This document shows positions 13,721 through 25,625 of a stretch of DNA of 64,000 bases, in pieces (within the stretch, counting starts at the first letter, position 1; the number at the start of each line of letters is the position of its first letter). The DNA comes from Coffea arabica (lineage: Eukaryota > Streptophyta > Magnoliopsida > Gentianales > Rubiaceae): positions 10,424,501 through 10,488,500 of the forward strand of contig NC_092323.1 of assembly GCF_036785885.1 (NCBI RefSeq), in the 5' to 3' direction. The notes beneath the pieces were generated by a model. The model was given only the letters and a program-made list of their open reading frames with translations, did no database searches and was not told the origin of the DNA. The position numbers were made by a program, and so were the translations under genes.

Positions 13721-14779
13721 TGACAAACTTTTTGTTGGCATATATTTTTGTATATCACAAAAAGAAGGCTTAAAGCATAACTACATGGGAGAAATCGATG
13801 ATAAGTTGCACCCATGCAATCTGTTGACATGTAAGGATGGACTTCATCTGGATGATCCCATAGCAAAGTAACCCCCGGCCTGCTTCCAAGTCTCAGCGAT
13901 CATCTTCGCCAAGACATCTCACAAAGGTTTATCAATTCCTCCAATAATAACTTAAGCAGCAATCGGTGGGCATCGTTTTCGAATTCACATTCTTTTATAT
14001 ATCATGTTTTTCATGTCATTATGATATAACTATATAGTTGTACACGTACATACATACTTACATATATATACATACATAGAATTAATCTTTTATAAACTGA
14101 TAGTATATATACTTTTATCATTGAATGCATGATATATAATCTAAATTTAAATTTAAAATAAAAATTTTGCATATGTATCATGCATTCAACTGTGATAGTG
14201 TATACACTGTCAGTGTATATAAGATTAACTCATATATATATAATAGTATATACACTAAGTATATATATGATATATATTTGTATATCACTAAGTAACATGT
14301 TACATACGGTAATTGTATTGGTATTTGTCATATAGAGTACAATTTTCAATTCTATTCTTAAGATAACATATTTGCGGCAGGGATAATTAGGTTTTAGTAC
14401 GGTTGGTGTAATTCATGTACTTTTTTTCGTGATTTGATCAGTGCTTACAAACATGGTTGTATTTATATATTGAGTTGTGTACATGAACAAAAGTTACTCG
14501 TACAACAAAATAATATTAGTGTACATTAAATTATGTAAAATATACAATAATTGCACAATTGAACCATAAACTCAATCATATGCACCAGCCCAAACCCAAC
14601 ACAAACAATCAATCAAGAATGTAATTGCCAGAATTGCACATCTGCCAATCTTGTCTTACCGAGTCTTGCACGTTGGTCCCCAAAAACAGTTGCGTAAATG
14701 TATGCTTAAACACCCAGAGAAATAAAAATAATATAATGTCCGGGAAACTAGTAGAAAATCCAGAGGTTCAGTTGATTGT
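13721..14779. other. Intergenic, very AT-rich, with one MITE
   Basis: No gene seen. 13960-14300 is extremely AT-rich with many TATATA/TACATA runs and contains the MITE at 14092-14228. The frame at 14625-14849 has no recognisable domain. Confidence 0.55.
14092..14228. mobile_element. Small MITE (TTAATCTT..AAGATTAA ends)
   Basis: Inverted ends TTAATCTTTTATAAACTGAT and, reverse-complemented from the right, TTAATCTTATATACACTGAC. The inner core is TACACTGTCAGTGTATATAA. About 137 bp and non-coding. Second member of the family seen at 6554-6703. Confidence 0.6.
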
Positions 14780-15172
14780 ATTAAATATAAAAAAAAAAAA
14801 TCAAGAACCACAATTTCAAGAACTAACATATTATATACTGCAAGATTAACATTTTTAATGAGTAATAAGCTGGTTTAGCTTTTTTTAGGGTTTTTAGTAG
14901 ATTCTATATTTATTTTACATAGAAAGTCATGTTTGGCGACCATGCTATTAAATTCACAAAAACAAAACACAATTTGTTTTGTTTATGATGATAAGTACAT
15001 CTATGTATTACCAACTAGGCATTTAGCAATTATAATGCAAATATATCAATGGTCATTGATGCATAAATTGGGTTTCAATTGAGAAATGATAGGATGTCAG
15101 AATACAGTACCCATCTATTTTTCTAGAATATTTTGGTATTTTTCTAAATCTTTCACTTTGTATAAGAACCAA

Positions 15173-15179
15173 TATAAAG
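15173..15179 (+). promoter_or_regulatory. Candidate TATA box of MYB copy 2
   Basis: AACCAATATAAAGG places a TATAAAG directly after a CCAAT, about 217 bases upstream of the ATG at 15396. Position and spacing suit a plant core promoter; not otherwise supported. Confidence 0.35.
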
Positions 15180-15395
15180 GCATGCTACCTAATCAATAGC
15201 TAGCTGTTCAATGAAAAATTCTAAGCCCTAAAAAGGATAAAGTGAAAAGGGGAGGACTTGAGAAGTAAATCTTAGATTGTTATTGCCACATGGCCAATAC
15301 TACTGTCACTATATGCATTAATGGAATTGAAGGGTTGTATATAATCCCATTTTTACTACTGTCTTTCCCGTCAGAATCCCCGAGTTGTGCAAACA

Positions 15396-17149
15396 ATGGA
15401 ATGGTCTCCTGAAGACGACAAGCTACTCGAAAATGCTCTGGCCGAACTCGACAGTAGTTCACCAAATTCCTATGAAGATGGAGCTGACAAAATCCCATGG
15501 AAATCTGTGGATGAGTCAGAGGAGCTCTATCAGGATCATCAAGCCTTAGCTCGTGACACGAATTTGACAGAGGCTGATAATTACTATCCAATGCCGCTGC
15601 ATACAAATGATGGTGTAGAGAATCCAGGTGCCCTCAAATCCGGGGAGGAGACAGGGTCTTCGTCAAGAAAGAAACAAGCAACCAAAAATGATCAGCGTCA
15701 AAAAACGATTCGCTGGACTGAAGAAGAGCATCTGTACTGTTTATCATTCTGAATAATTTGATTCAATCGATATGCTTTCTCTTTATTTGAATGCCAGACA
15801 TCTCTAGCTACAACCTAGTGTCAAAATTTGTTTCTGTTCATTTTCTTGATCTTTCTTCAACTTTCAGGCCGGAATTCCAAAATCAATTTCACTTTACAAT
15901 TCATTGAAGCACTTTCTAACAGCTATACCAGGTGGAGTGGTCTGTCCCCAAAAAAAAAAAATTTTTTTTTTTTGAGTCGCGAAATTAAGTGAAAGTTAAG
16001 ATTATACTCGATAATTTTTCTTCTTTTTTTTTTTGAGGAGATAATTTGTTTTATTCGAACTTGGTTCCTGCATAATCTAGATTTTAAGTATTATTAGTCA
16101 AGAAATTTTTCGCACACACTAGCCATCAGTTTTTGTTTTTTTATTTTTTTTTAAATTACACTAGCTAGCCATCCGTTAATTAATCCAAGCTGTCAATACA
16201 GTCAACCACTTCATTATGGTGTTGGCGGTGGCTTATGTCTTTTTTGTAGTCTTTGAGCTGCCAAATAGACCTGGTCACTTTCCCACAAATCTCATTATTC
16301 ACTTCCTAAACAAGCATTAACCTTTTAAAACGGTTACATCCACGTACATAGCTAAATTTTAATCTTAATTTTTTGTTTAATCGAAAGCCTAAATATGGCC
16401 ATTTACATCTTAGGAAAAAAAATGTACAAGTTAATTGGCATTCTAGCAAAAGCAATTATTCCTTTCTAAACGAATACTTTAGATTTTTTTTTTTTTTTTT
16501 TTTACATCAAGAATGATATATAGATTAGCTCCAGTTATAATGTTTGCTTCCTCAAAAATCACAATGAGATCATTTATTTCTGCTTAAATGTTAAAATTAA
16601 TCAATCAATTTTTTTGGCCTTATGAACTGTTTCTCCACAACTTTTTTTTTTCTTCTTTTTATTTATGCATGCAGGATGTTTCTGGTTGGACTGAAACGAT
16701 TTGGAAGAGGAGACTGGAAGAACATATCAAAGCATTGTGTGACTACAAGGAAACCAAGCCAAGTTGCCAGCCATGGCCAGAAATACTTCAGGCGCCAAAA
16801 AAGTTCTACTCCAGAAGACAAGCGCCGTTCTAGCATTAATGACATCATTGCAATTGACCCAGACTTTGTTGTGCCTCATTACACTTTCCCAAGCCTTGAA
16901 CGAGAAATTCCCAGTTATTCTACTTCTACTGGCCAGCCTGAAATTGCCTTGCCTTCAGAACCCGACCGAAGCTACGATGTTGAAGAGTTACTCAATTCAA
17001 CAGAAGCTAGCACATTCCAACTTGAAGAATTCCCTCCTGTGGATGAAGCTTTCTTTGAAGACCCTTCATTTTACTTTCTTCCACCAGATGCAGCTTATCC
17101 AGGAGCAACAATCAACAAGGAAAATCATGGGCAAGGACCCAAGAACTAG
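15396..17149 (+). CDS. DIVARICATA-type MYB transcription factor with SHGQKYF variant (copy 2)
   Basis: Two exons, 15396-15733 and 16675-17149, joined at CT/GTACTG and GCATGCAG/G, encode 270 aa. The start is the ATG giving [19 protein letters not shown]. The N-terminal SANT repeat is degenerate: after IPWKSVDE there is no clear third helix like the VPGKT...QHF of copy 1. The second repeat is intact (residues about 105-152; [29 protein letters not shown]) but has SHGQKYF at 145-151 instead of SHAQKYF. The C-terminal half is acidic and Pro/Phe-rich ([20 protein letters not shown]), plausible as an activation domain. Same intron position as copy 1. The 12.3-kb pseudogene is its tandem duplicate. 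Probably functional in DNA binding through the second repeat only. Confidence 0.88.
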
Positions 17150-18144
17150 TAGTTTAATGCTACTAGCTAAACAGGAATCTCAGAGGGGTTAAAGGAACAA
17201 GCTTTAAAACATGCTAGGGGTCTTTCTTTAATTTGCATGTGATTGAAAAGGACTAGGATCTTATTCTCCTCTTATGTTTTGAATATTTGCTATGACATCG
17301 ATTTCTGGGATTTTGTCTTTGATGAAGAATTGATTCTCGATGTGGTACTTCGCATTGGAATGATTGCATGCTTTTGTGATGGGCAATTGGGAAGTATCTC
17401 TCTTAATCTTGAACACTGTACTTGATTTATCATCTTGCTTGCAATGTCCAAGTCAGTGTTCGGCCCAGTCGGCAAAGAGAAACTAGGGCAAATTAGCTTT
17501 CATAGACAAAGTGACAATTTAATTAAGCTGACTGTCGTAATAGGACTAGCATATAGGAACATAGTCTGATATGTCAATGAAATTCACCAGACTAGCTTTC
17601 TTGGTTGGAGAAGAAATTGAACCAATTAGAAACATGGTTCGTCATCGCAAGTCGCAGTCGCATCGCGGTCTCAGTTGTTCCACATCTGTAGTGACATATG
17701 GGTTAAATATCGAGTAATACGCACATTATAACACATAGTCTGATATGTCAATGAAACTCACTTTCTTGGTTGCAGGAGAAACTGAACCAATTAGAAAGGC
17801 CAGTTTCTTGACAATATCTCATGACTGCATTTCTATGTTGCCCTGACGATCTTTTATGGCTTTCAAGCAGAAATCAGGGATTTTATTGATGCACCAAAGT
17901 ATTTACAATCTAGAAAGGGGCATACCCCTTAATTATCACGTCCGGAATCTAGCTAATGATTATGCTACTAATATATACAACTTCAATTCTCAAAGCGCAG
18001 GTGAATCCCTAATTTACTTGCTAGACTCTTCCTAGCTAACTATCATTCATCAAGGATCTTTAGTCCTTTACCTCTCACATCACAAATCTTGTTGAGTTGG
18101 AACTGGATGTGATCAAATTGGAAATATCTTGTGGCCTGCCTTCA
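17150..18144. other. Convergent 3' intergenic between MYB copy 2 and kinase
   Basis: Holds the 3' flank of the MYB gene, which is duplicated at 12460-12870, and a local tandem repeat of about 175 bp (units near 17565 and 17740). The frame at 17243-17425 corresponds to the same conserved flank and is not a convincing gene. The 3' UTRs of both convergent genes must lie here. Confidence 0.55.
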
Positions 18145-19092
18145 TCATTGGAAAAAACATAAGCAACCTTTCATGAGCTGATTATCGCGAACTTTCGTGC
18201 CCTCTTCTAGTATTGATGCCCGCAAGGATTCTAAAACATTCACCACCTCTGCCATCTCCGGTCTTCTTTTAGGGTCTGCGTCCCAACAACGTTCCATCAA
18301 CCTGGATAGATTCCTTGGACAATGCTGAGGTATTATCGGCCTAAAGCTGGTAGAGAAATCCGGTTTGTCACAACAATATATCTCCCACAAGCAGATCCCA
18401 AAGCTGAAGACATCACACTTGTGATCATAAGGACTTCCTACTAGAACCTCAGGAGCCATGTAACCCACAGTCCCTTGGGCCGATGTCATCTGACCAGGAT
18501 TCAGATCCTCAAATCTTGAAACCCCAAAGTCAATGATCTTCGCTCTTCGTCCTTCTTTATCAAGAAGTATATTCTCCGGCTTCACATCCCTATGAACAAT
18601 CTTCTGGGAATGAAGGTAAGACAGCCCTTTTGCAACTTCTAAAGCAAGCCAAATAACAGTATCGAGAGGCAATTTTCTACACCTTTTCCTTCTGAGGAAG
18701 GATCTCAAAGTACCACCATGAACATATTCAGCCACCATGCAACAAGCCATTCTTGGCATGCAAGATTTACCTCGTCCTTGTTTATTTATGGTCAGGTTTG
18801 CTGCCTTTTTGGTTGCTCCGATGAATCTTGCTATGTTAGGATGATCCAACTTGTTCCAAATCAATACCTCCTGAATAAAAGCATTCCAAACCCTAGCTTT
18901 GTAGTCGCCCACCATGTCAAGAACTTTGACGGCCACTTGTTTACCATCGTAAACACCTTTGTAAACTGAACCAAAACTACCACTGGCTATATGATTCTTT
19001 ATGATGAGTTTATTGGAATCGGCCTCCAGAACATGATTCAAGTCCGATGCTTGGTGACTTGAGCCTTCTTGCTTAGCCCTAGTCTCTTCCAT
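18145..19092 (-). CDS. Raf-like group C serine/threonine protein kinase (CBC/HT1-related), intronless
   Basis: Single-exon gene, 315 aa. All core kinase elements are present: glycine loop IASGSFGSVYKG (residues 35-46), VAVK lysine K56, catalytic loop HRDVKPEN (167-174), DFG (188-190), GTVGYMAPEV with APE at 213-215, and the distal CWDADPKRRPEM. The C-terminus GCLCF resembles the Arabidopsis CBC1/CBC2-type group C Raf kinases (soluble, cytosolic; implicated in stomatal CO2 and blue-light signalling). Relative to the family as I recall it, the segment between EIYCCD and RPIIP is about 12 residues short (around residues 243-250, the helix F-G region), and the N-terminus is short. It lies inside the right MYB duplication unit and has no counterpart in the left unit. 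Intronless structure may indicate a retrocopy, but conserved residues suggest selection. Confidence 0.88.
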   Translation of the reverse strand: MEETRAKQEGSSHQASDLNHVLEADSNKLIIKNHIASGSFGSVYKGVYDGKQVAVKVLDMVGDYKARVWNAFIQEVLIWNKLDHPNIARFIGATKKAANLTINKQGRGKSCMPRMACCMVAEYVHGGTLRSFLRRKRCRKLPLDTVIWLALEVAKGLSYLHSQKIVHRDVKPENILLDKEGRRAKIIDFGVSRFEDLNPGQMTSAQGTVGYMAPEVLVGSPYDHKCDVFSFGICLWEIYCCDKPDFSTSFRPIIPQHCPRNLSRLMERCWDADPKRRPEMAEVVNVLESLRASILEEGTKVRDNQLMKGCLCFFQ

Positions 19093-19153
19093 CTCTTTGT
19101 CGATCTTCGTACGCTGGCGAATGGCTGAATAATCTCTTTTTCGTGTGTTTTAG

Positions 19154-19164
19154 TTTTATATATA
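19154..19164 (-). promoter_or_regulatory. TATA box of the kinase gene
   Basis: On the minus strand this reads TATATATAAAA. It lies about 62-72 bases upstream of the kinase ATG at 19092, a normal core-promoter distance with a short leader. Confidence 0.5.
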
Positions 19165-19169
19165 GGAAT

Positions 19170-20640
19170 TAATAGCGACGAAAATATCTGCATTATGGAA
19201 ATTCATCATATTTCCTAGTAGGTTTCGGAAACGCATAGAATTATGTTATAGGAACCGACCAAGTTGGTCTTCTGGCTCTCCTGTCCAATCCAAATCTAAC
19301 AAATTAGCTTAGATATATCACCGTTATATGGCATAACACTCTTGTTCATTAAATTCAATTAAAAATTAATTATTGTATAGTTAATTAAATGTATGAGAAA
19401 AAAATCCCGTTCAGGTTTAATTTATCAATGTGATCTTATAGCTCAGTGCAAAAAAAAAAAAAAAAAAAAATTAGGGCTCGAAGACAAAAATTAAATTACT
19501 TTCTTTAACCTCTGAACCTCATATCCAAAAAGATTGCAATTAGAGCTGGAAGACAAAATTCAAGTTACTTATCTTTAAATTGAGCTCCTCATGTTAGGAT
19601 TGATTTATAAATCTAGTCAAACGAAACTTTCTGCTCATTAATTTTTAAGCTCAACCAATTATACACATAAATTTAAGAAATTTGTATAAATACACCAAAC
19701 AACTTGACATCTACATTCTGATGTATCAAGCAACTTCCTTTGTCATGATCTCATGCCTTCCATTGATTTTATGTGCTACATTCGGTTTTGTCATCAGACT
19801 TTGTATAAAAGCTAAACTTTTTTAACTCTTTTCGACTTCTTAAATTCCACCCCTCTCCTCTCCTGATAGAAGAAAACAAAAAAGAAAAAAAATTGCTAAA
19901 CTTTCTTTGTACCCTACGTGGTTAAACAAAATTTATCATCTTTTCATCTTCAAACTTACCAGATCAGCATAAATTTCTCCTTATTTGGTTTGCGAAAAAT
20001 TTCTTTCTAACAATAATGTAATATATCAAAAGATCTCCTAATACGATGTCTACCTCTCTTTTTTTTCTATTTTCTCTCTTTTTTATTATCAAATCATGCT
20101 TAACAAATCCCACCAAACCAAAATTAAAGAAAATAACTAGAAACAATTTTGAATCTATAGGCTCACCTAGAGTTTGGGAAAAACAAATTTTGTTGTTGCT
20201 TCAAGCAATATCTTATTCAATTCTTATTCTTCATCGCTATTCATCTAAAATTGAGTGTGTCAAATAATGAAAGAATAAATATCTTGATTTGGGGCACAGC
20301 AATACAGTTTAAATTAACTGTAATATATTCTTCAAATGCATGAAAAAGAATTTGCAGTTTTGAATATGTTTTGCTGCATCCATTTAGAATTCTTGTGTTG
20401 ACATTTTCCATACTAATGCACTTGGAGTTTCGAACCTCAAAGTTTATAGTATCATATTGAAAAGTGTACTACTTTTTTAAATAAAGTTAAAGATTTAACA
20501 TTTTTGTGGAGGAACATTTTTCTTCATTCAAATTCTTTTAATGAAAAAGTTTTTGGGCCGTACAAAAGTTTAGCTCCCTAAAAAATGTCAATTAGTTTTG
20601 AAGTTCAATCCCCCAAAATGTTAAAAACTGTGGCAAACAA
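19170..20640. other. Intergenic, AT-rich
   Basis: Upstream of the kinase. Contains an A-run near 19450 and, from about 19990 to 20560, sequence homologous to 13290-13720 (end of the MYB duplication). No gene seen. Confidence 0.55.
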
Positions 20641-20681
20641 ACACACAAACGAACGAGGATTAACAAGTCGAATCAGCTAAA

Positions 20682-20714
20682 TGGGCCCAGGAAAAGGAAT
20701 CAAGGAAAGGCCCA
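20682..20714 (+). promoter_or_regulatory. Paired site II (TGGGCC) elements of the phosphate carrier promoter
   Basis: TGGGCC at 20682-20687 and GGCCCA at 20709-20714, about 310-340 bases upstream of the carrier ATG. Paired TGGGCY motifs are established promoter elements of plant nuclear genes for mitochondrial and ribosomal proteins, which suits the gene downstream. Confidence 0.5.
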
Positions 20715-21023
20715 AAACGGGAAAAAGAAGTGCCGAAAATTAATTGCCAAAGAAAAGTCGTTAAATACGACACCGTTTTCAAGGCAAATTTAAGGCTGAG
20801 CTTTCACGAAAGCGAAAACCCCTTCACAGTGTCGGTTCCGAGAGTTGTGGAATTGTTGGGGTTTAAGCCTCCTTAAGACCAGAGAGATCCATCCACTTTC
20901 CTGAACCCAGCCGGGCAGAAACAGAAGAACCCGAAAATGGAAACCTTGTTAAAAATTTTGGTGCTTTTCTTGTGATGGGATGAAATAGAGGAATTAGTGT
21001 AGAATTTATTCTGTAGTGTAAAA

Positions 21024-24000
21024 ATGAAGGGAGTGGGAGATGGAAAAAGAATCTGTGAAGAATTCTCAAATGGGTATTATGGGGTATGTGCAGTTGGTGG
21101 AATGCTCAGTGCTGGAACTACCCATGTTGCCATCACCCCTCTTGATGTCCTCAAAGTCAATATGCAGGTACGTCTGCATAAAAAGAACGACAAATAAGCA
21201 CAAAAATTTCTTTTTTGTAATGTGTTTGTAGGAGAAACAAGAAAAAAAAAAATTGTATTTTTGTGGGCTTCAAGGTTTTCTTTTTCAATTTCATTGGTCA
21301 TTGTTGGAGATCGTAATGATGTTTGCTTTATGGGCCTTTTTTGGTGAAGCTTGCAGCTTGTAGTGGGTCTTTTGTATTTTTTGGTGGCTCTAATTGATTC
21401 TAGTGTGGCTATTTTGTTGAATGAGGACTAAGGAATGTGTTTTTGCTGTCCCTCCAAAAATATTAATCTGGCATAACTCTGCTTGCATTTTAGAAGCATG
21501 ATGCTGATATTTGTGAGCTCTAGCATTTATACTTGGTGATGGCATGCTAAGTTGGTATTTCCAGTTAAGGGGGAGAAACTGGAAGAAAGGCACGGTAGAC
21601 GGGCTTTGTGATTCGCTGTTGAGGCTGTTGCAATAAGCGAGACTAGGTTAACCCGATGATCAGGCAATGTATTATTGATTATCTAATGGATGTTTCCGCT
21701 CTAATGCTCTACCCAAGAGTTATCAGTATATATAAAAAAGTGTGACTATCTAATAAATTGCTGTTGGTGACATTACTGTTGTGAAATATCCAAGTGCATT
21801 GGCTTATATTAATACTAGGTATTCAGTGGAAGTTGGTTATTCACGTTATGAATTGCAAACCTGTATAAGTTATTATCTTACTAGTTTGCTCTTTTCTTTT
21901 TCTATTTTGATTCATGCAGCGATTTTTATCTTTATATATACATCTGTCTTTAGCAGTCCTAAAGTTTTTACCAGTTATACAGTGATCGGAGTTCATGATA
22001 GCCTTAGAGAATGTAAACTCGCTGCTGTTTTCTGTGGACATTATTCCAGCTTTCTTATTAATAGACAGCTGCTCTGTAGATCTGTCTGACCAAATTTGCT
22101 ATATATCTTCTGTTTTGTTCTCTCAAAAATTCTCTAACCTGGAATACTCTTTTCTCCTGATCAGTGGAATCTTATGTCTTTGATTCCAATGATTTTTTTT
22201 TTTTGGTTGGTTTTCTTACTTTTATCCGAAGCTGTTGAAGTTGAACTAATGAAAAAACACAAATTGTACTTATTAGGTGTATCCTATTAAGTACCAAAGC
22301 ATTTCAACATCTTTCACCACTCTACTAAGGGAGCAAGGCCCTTCAGCATTTTGGAGAGGCTGGGCTGGGAAATTCTTTGGTTATGGTATGCAAGGTGCTT
22401 GCAGATTTGGCCTGTATGAATACTTCAACAAGGTTTACTCAAATGTTCTGGTGGATCAGAACAAGGGCTTGATCTTTTTGCTCAGCAGCATGTCTGCTGA
22501 AGTAATTGCAAATGTGGCTCTCTGCCCTTTTGAGGCCATTAAAGTTCGGGTCCAAGCACAGCCTCATTATGCGAAGGGTTTGGCAGATGGTTTTCCAAAG
22601 CTGTACATGTCAGAAGGACTTCGTGGGTATAGACCTACAACATCATGAACTTGTTCATTCACATAAAATCCTATTTTTCTGTTTAATATTTACTGGAAGA
22701 ATTACACCTTAGCTCTCCTTTGTTTCCATTTTCAGCTTATTCAGAGGACTTATTCCACTGTGGGGTCGTAATCTACCATGTAATTTCTAACTTCATTTAT
22801 ACTTTATTTTGTAATGTAATAGCGCTTGAACTTTTGAACTTCTTGTTCATGTTTGGTAAGTTACAAGGCTTCAAGTGGAGAAATATTAACATTTTACAAT
22901 AGATAGTTTATATGTCCTTTTCATACATCTGAACCAGCACTCTGACATTGGAAGAGGATAATTATCAATGACATTGCACATTATTGAATATTGAATCACA
23001 TTGCAGCTGTTGCTATTTCCCTCAAATGATACATCATTACATACAAAGACAGATTCAGGTAGAAACTGCTTCACACAAGTTGGGAATAATGGCGCACATA
23101 ACTCCTTATAGTTGTAGATGTACGATGGAGAGTGGGGCTTACAAAAGAGTATGACAAATTATGTGTAGTTTATTCATTTCATCTCCAAATATTTGTGCAG
23201 TCTCAGTGGTCATGTTTTCGACATTTGAGCATTCGGTGGACTTTTTGTATCGAAAAGTAATGCAAATGAAAAAGGAAGATTGTACGAAAGCTCAACAGCT
23301 CGGAGTAACGTGCTTGGCTGGATATGCTGCTGGATCTGTTGGTAGCATTGTTTCCAATCCTGCTGACAACATTGTTGCCTCTCTTAACAACAAGAAAGCC
23401 AATAGCCTTAAGCAGGTGATCTCCACCTATGTTGTTTCTCTGTACAAAATCTAACCACTTATGCAGCTCTATGCTTAATATTGTCGTTTATGTTACCAGG
23501 CTGTGAAGAGAATTGGGTTTGTTAATCTATTTACAAGAAGTCTTCCAATTAGGATTATGCTGGTTGGGCCTGTTGTGACTTTGCAATGGTTTTTCTATGA
23601 CACCATTAAAGTGTTGAATGGATTGTAAGTTATTCTTCATCTTTATATTTGACTCAATTTGTCTTTTACCAACCTTTTTGCTGCAGTTTTACCTTTTTCA
23701 CAATCTTAAGTGGGTAAAATTTCCAGGGGTGTGGGAAAATAAGTTTGGATGTCTATCTGTTGCTAATTGTATGTACTCATTCTGAAAAAATTTTGAGCTG
23801 TTATTGTTTGTATGGCATAAATAGAAATGGATAAATTGCTGAAGAAGTCGTTAAAATCTTCTTGTTACGTGGACGGTTATAATAAATTGGCATTTTAAAT
23901 CTTGTGTTAAAAGGGCTGATGACTATAACAAATAGTACCTGTATCTTTCTTTCTTCTTGCACTCGTGCCTTTATATTTTTTCATATATGTCGAAAACATA

Positions 24001-24114
24001 TCCAACTGTTGTAGAAATTAATTTGCACTTGAACATTACAGGCCAACAAGTGGACATGTTAGAACAGAAGAAAGGAACACAGCAAAAACACATTTGAATG
24101 CTCCAGCTGAATAG
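21024..24114 (+). CDS. MPT1 (PHT3;3-like): Mitochondrial phosphate carrier (PHT3;3 / MPT1 type)
   Basis: Inner-membrane carrier that imports phosphate (with H+) into the mitochondrial matrix for ATP synthesis. Six exons: 21024-21167, 22277-22626, 22736-22779, 23201-23415, 23500-23624 and 24042-24114. All junctions are GT-AG and phases close exactly to 316 codons plus TAG. Three mitochondrial-carrier repeats are visible: GVCAVGGMLSAGTTHVAITP with PLDVLKVNMQ (first signature PxDxxK), LIFLLSSMSAEVIANVALCP with CPFEAIKVRVQ, and CLAGYAAGSVGSIVSNPADN (third signature, PADN). The conserved FWRGWAGKFFGYGMQGACRF and NLPFSVVMFSTFE also match phosphate carriers. The protein lacks a long N-terminal presequence, as in the MPT1 branch. 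Paired site II motifs lie upstream. The 1.1-kb first intron has no other gene. Confidence 0.95.
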
Positions 24115-25625
24115 TGGTGTACATTTTGTTTACCGGATTATATACTGATCTAGTTAGCACAGTTCTCAATTGTTTTGGTATGCTGCCTGCTCTTTTGTTG
24201 CCAGGGGTTACTATCCTCGAGCCCTGTGCAAGCAAAACATCTTTTGTTGAGATCCATGCTTCCAATTGCTCATAACTTTCTTACAGCCCATGTATATTCT
24301 GAGACAAAACTGTTGGCATATTCTATTGTAGTTGATGAACTGATACTGGAAATGGAAAATTTGACAACAGCTGAAGCGGATATGAAGACTGTTGACATGC
24401 TCTGGGTTTTAGTTTCAGGTGGCTGACTCGTTTGTAACTTGCATTTCAATGTTTTCATATTTAAATATGCAGTTTTACCTTGTTCCATACCTAAATCTGG
24501 AGATAGATATCAACTGTTACAATTGATCAATCTCCAGCTATTTTATGAGTTCTTCTATCACTCTATTATTGCATGATTTTCCTCATGCATGCACTGTTGT
24601 GTATGCACCTATTAGGCTATTACCTTGCACAGGGCGGTACACTTGCATGGTTAGTGCTGTAAAACAGAACAGAATGGCTATGTAGGTCATAGAAGGTACC
24701 ACACACCATTATTGTTTGTGGAAGATTATCGTGCTGGGCTATACGCACATGAATTACAGGATAGAAATATGGGCTATCTGCACATGAATTGCAGGACTGA
24801 AATAGGAAAGAACACAGCATTCGCCAGGTTACTTCACAGACCCTCTGCATTTGATAAAGAGAGGATATGGGACATTTGTAGGTCGTGAAATCCACAAGCC
24901 ATGTGCGGACGTGTTTAAGCTATAATGCCTATGTCCCGAATTGGCCACAAGTGGAATGACTTGTGTCGAAGAACTGCAAATTTTCAAGCATTAACCACTT
25001 TTTTTTTTAATCTTTTCCACCCTTCCCCCTCATTGATCCAGCTAAGAATCCAATCATGGATGAGTTGCTCCAAAACTCTCTCCCCCGTGTTCTTTTTTTT
25101 TTTTCCCTTTTTTCTAATCCATTTTAAGTTTGTCAAAATTAGACTGCTATGCTTTGTTAAGAACATTAACCACCACCAGCAGATCATTCCTTCCTAGCGC
25201 CATTTCCCGAAACACAGAAAAGGAACACCCACTGGTTGGACTTATATTGCATTAGGGAACAATCAGCCACAGGTAATTCAATTAACCAAGAGAAGCAACT
25301 TTCCCTATCGATGGCAAAAGCTCATACTTACATGCTTCAGTAGAAGCGGAAGCCCAAGAAGGGCCCAGGCAGAAAACATGTCAGTCAACAATTAAACGCA
25401 CAAACCCAGAATGCTTAAACAATAAAGAAAACACACACACGCACAAACATGATGATTCACCAAGAGGAACAGAGTGGCCATCACTCAGGCCAAGTAAACA
25501 AATTCAAAATACAGAATTCCTTTTGCTTAAAATTGTAGTTGACTCGCGAACACAGTAATTTACCAGGGGAGCTATAATTCCTGTATAAGAGACACTCATT
25601 GATACACTCAACTTGGGCATGCAGC
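24115..25625. other. Intergenic; left end of the eIF6 tandem duplication
   Basis: From about 24362 the sequence is duplicated at 30690. It includes a short open stretch ending TVDMLWVLVSGG that recurs as TVDTLWVLVSGG in copy 2; I do not recognise it. The rest is the 3' flank of eIF6 copy 1. Confidence 0.6.

Larger units (their letters stand above)
14780..20560. repeat. Right unit of the MYB tandem duplication
   Basis: Collinear with 11560-13720 but longer. It holds the complete MYB copy 2, and the protein kinase gene lies between the two homologous blocks ending near 17935 and starting near 19990. A further internal duplication is visible. TCTGATATGTCAATGAAA...CTTTCTTGGTTG...GAGAA at about 17567 recurs at about 17742. 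Confidence 0.7.

Noticed and set aside
18718-18969. Open frame on the plus strand across the kinase gene
   Set aside because: Antisense shadow of a well-conserved kinase reading frame; no signature of its own.
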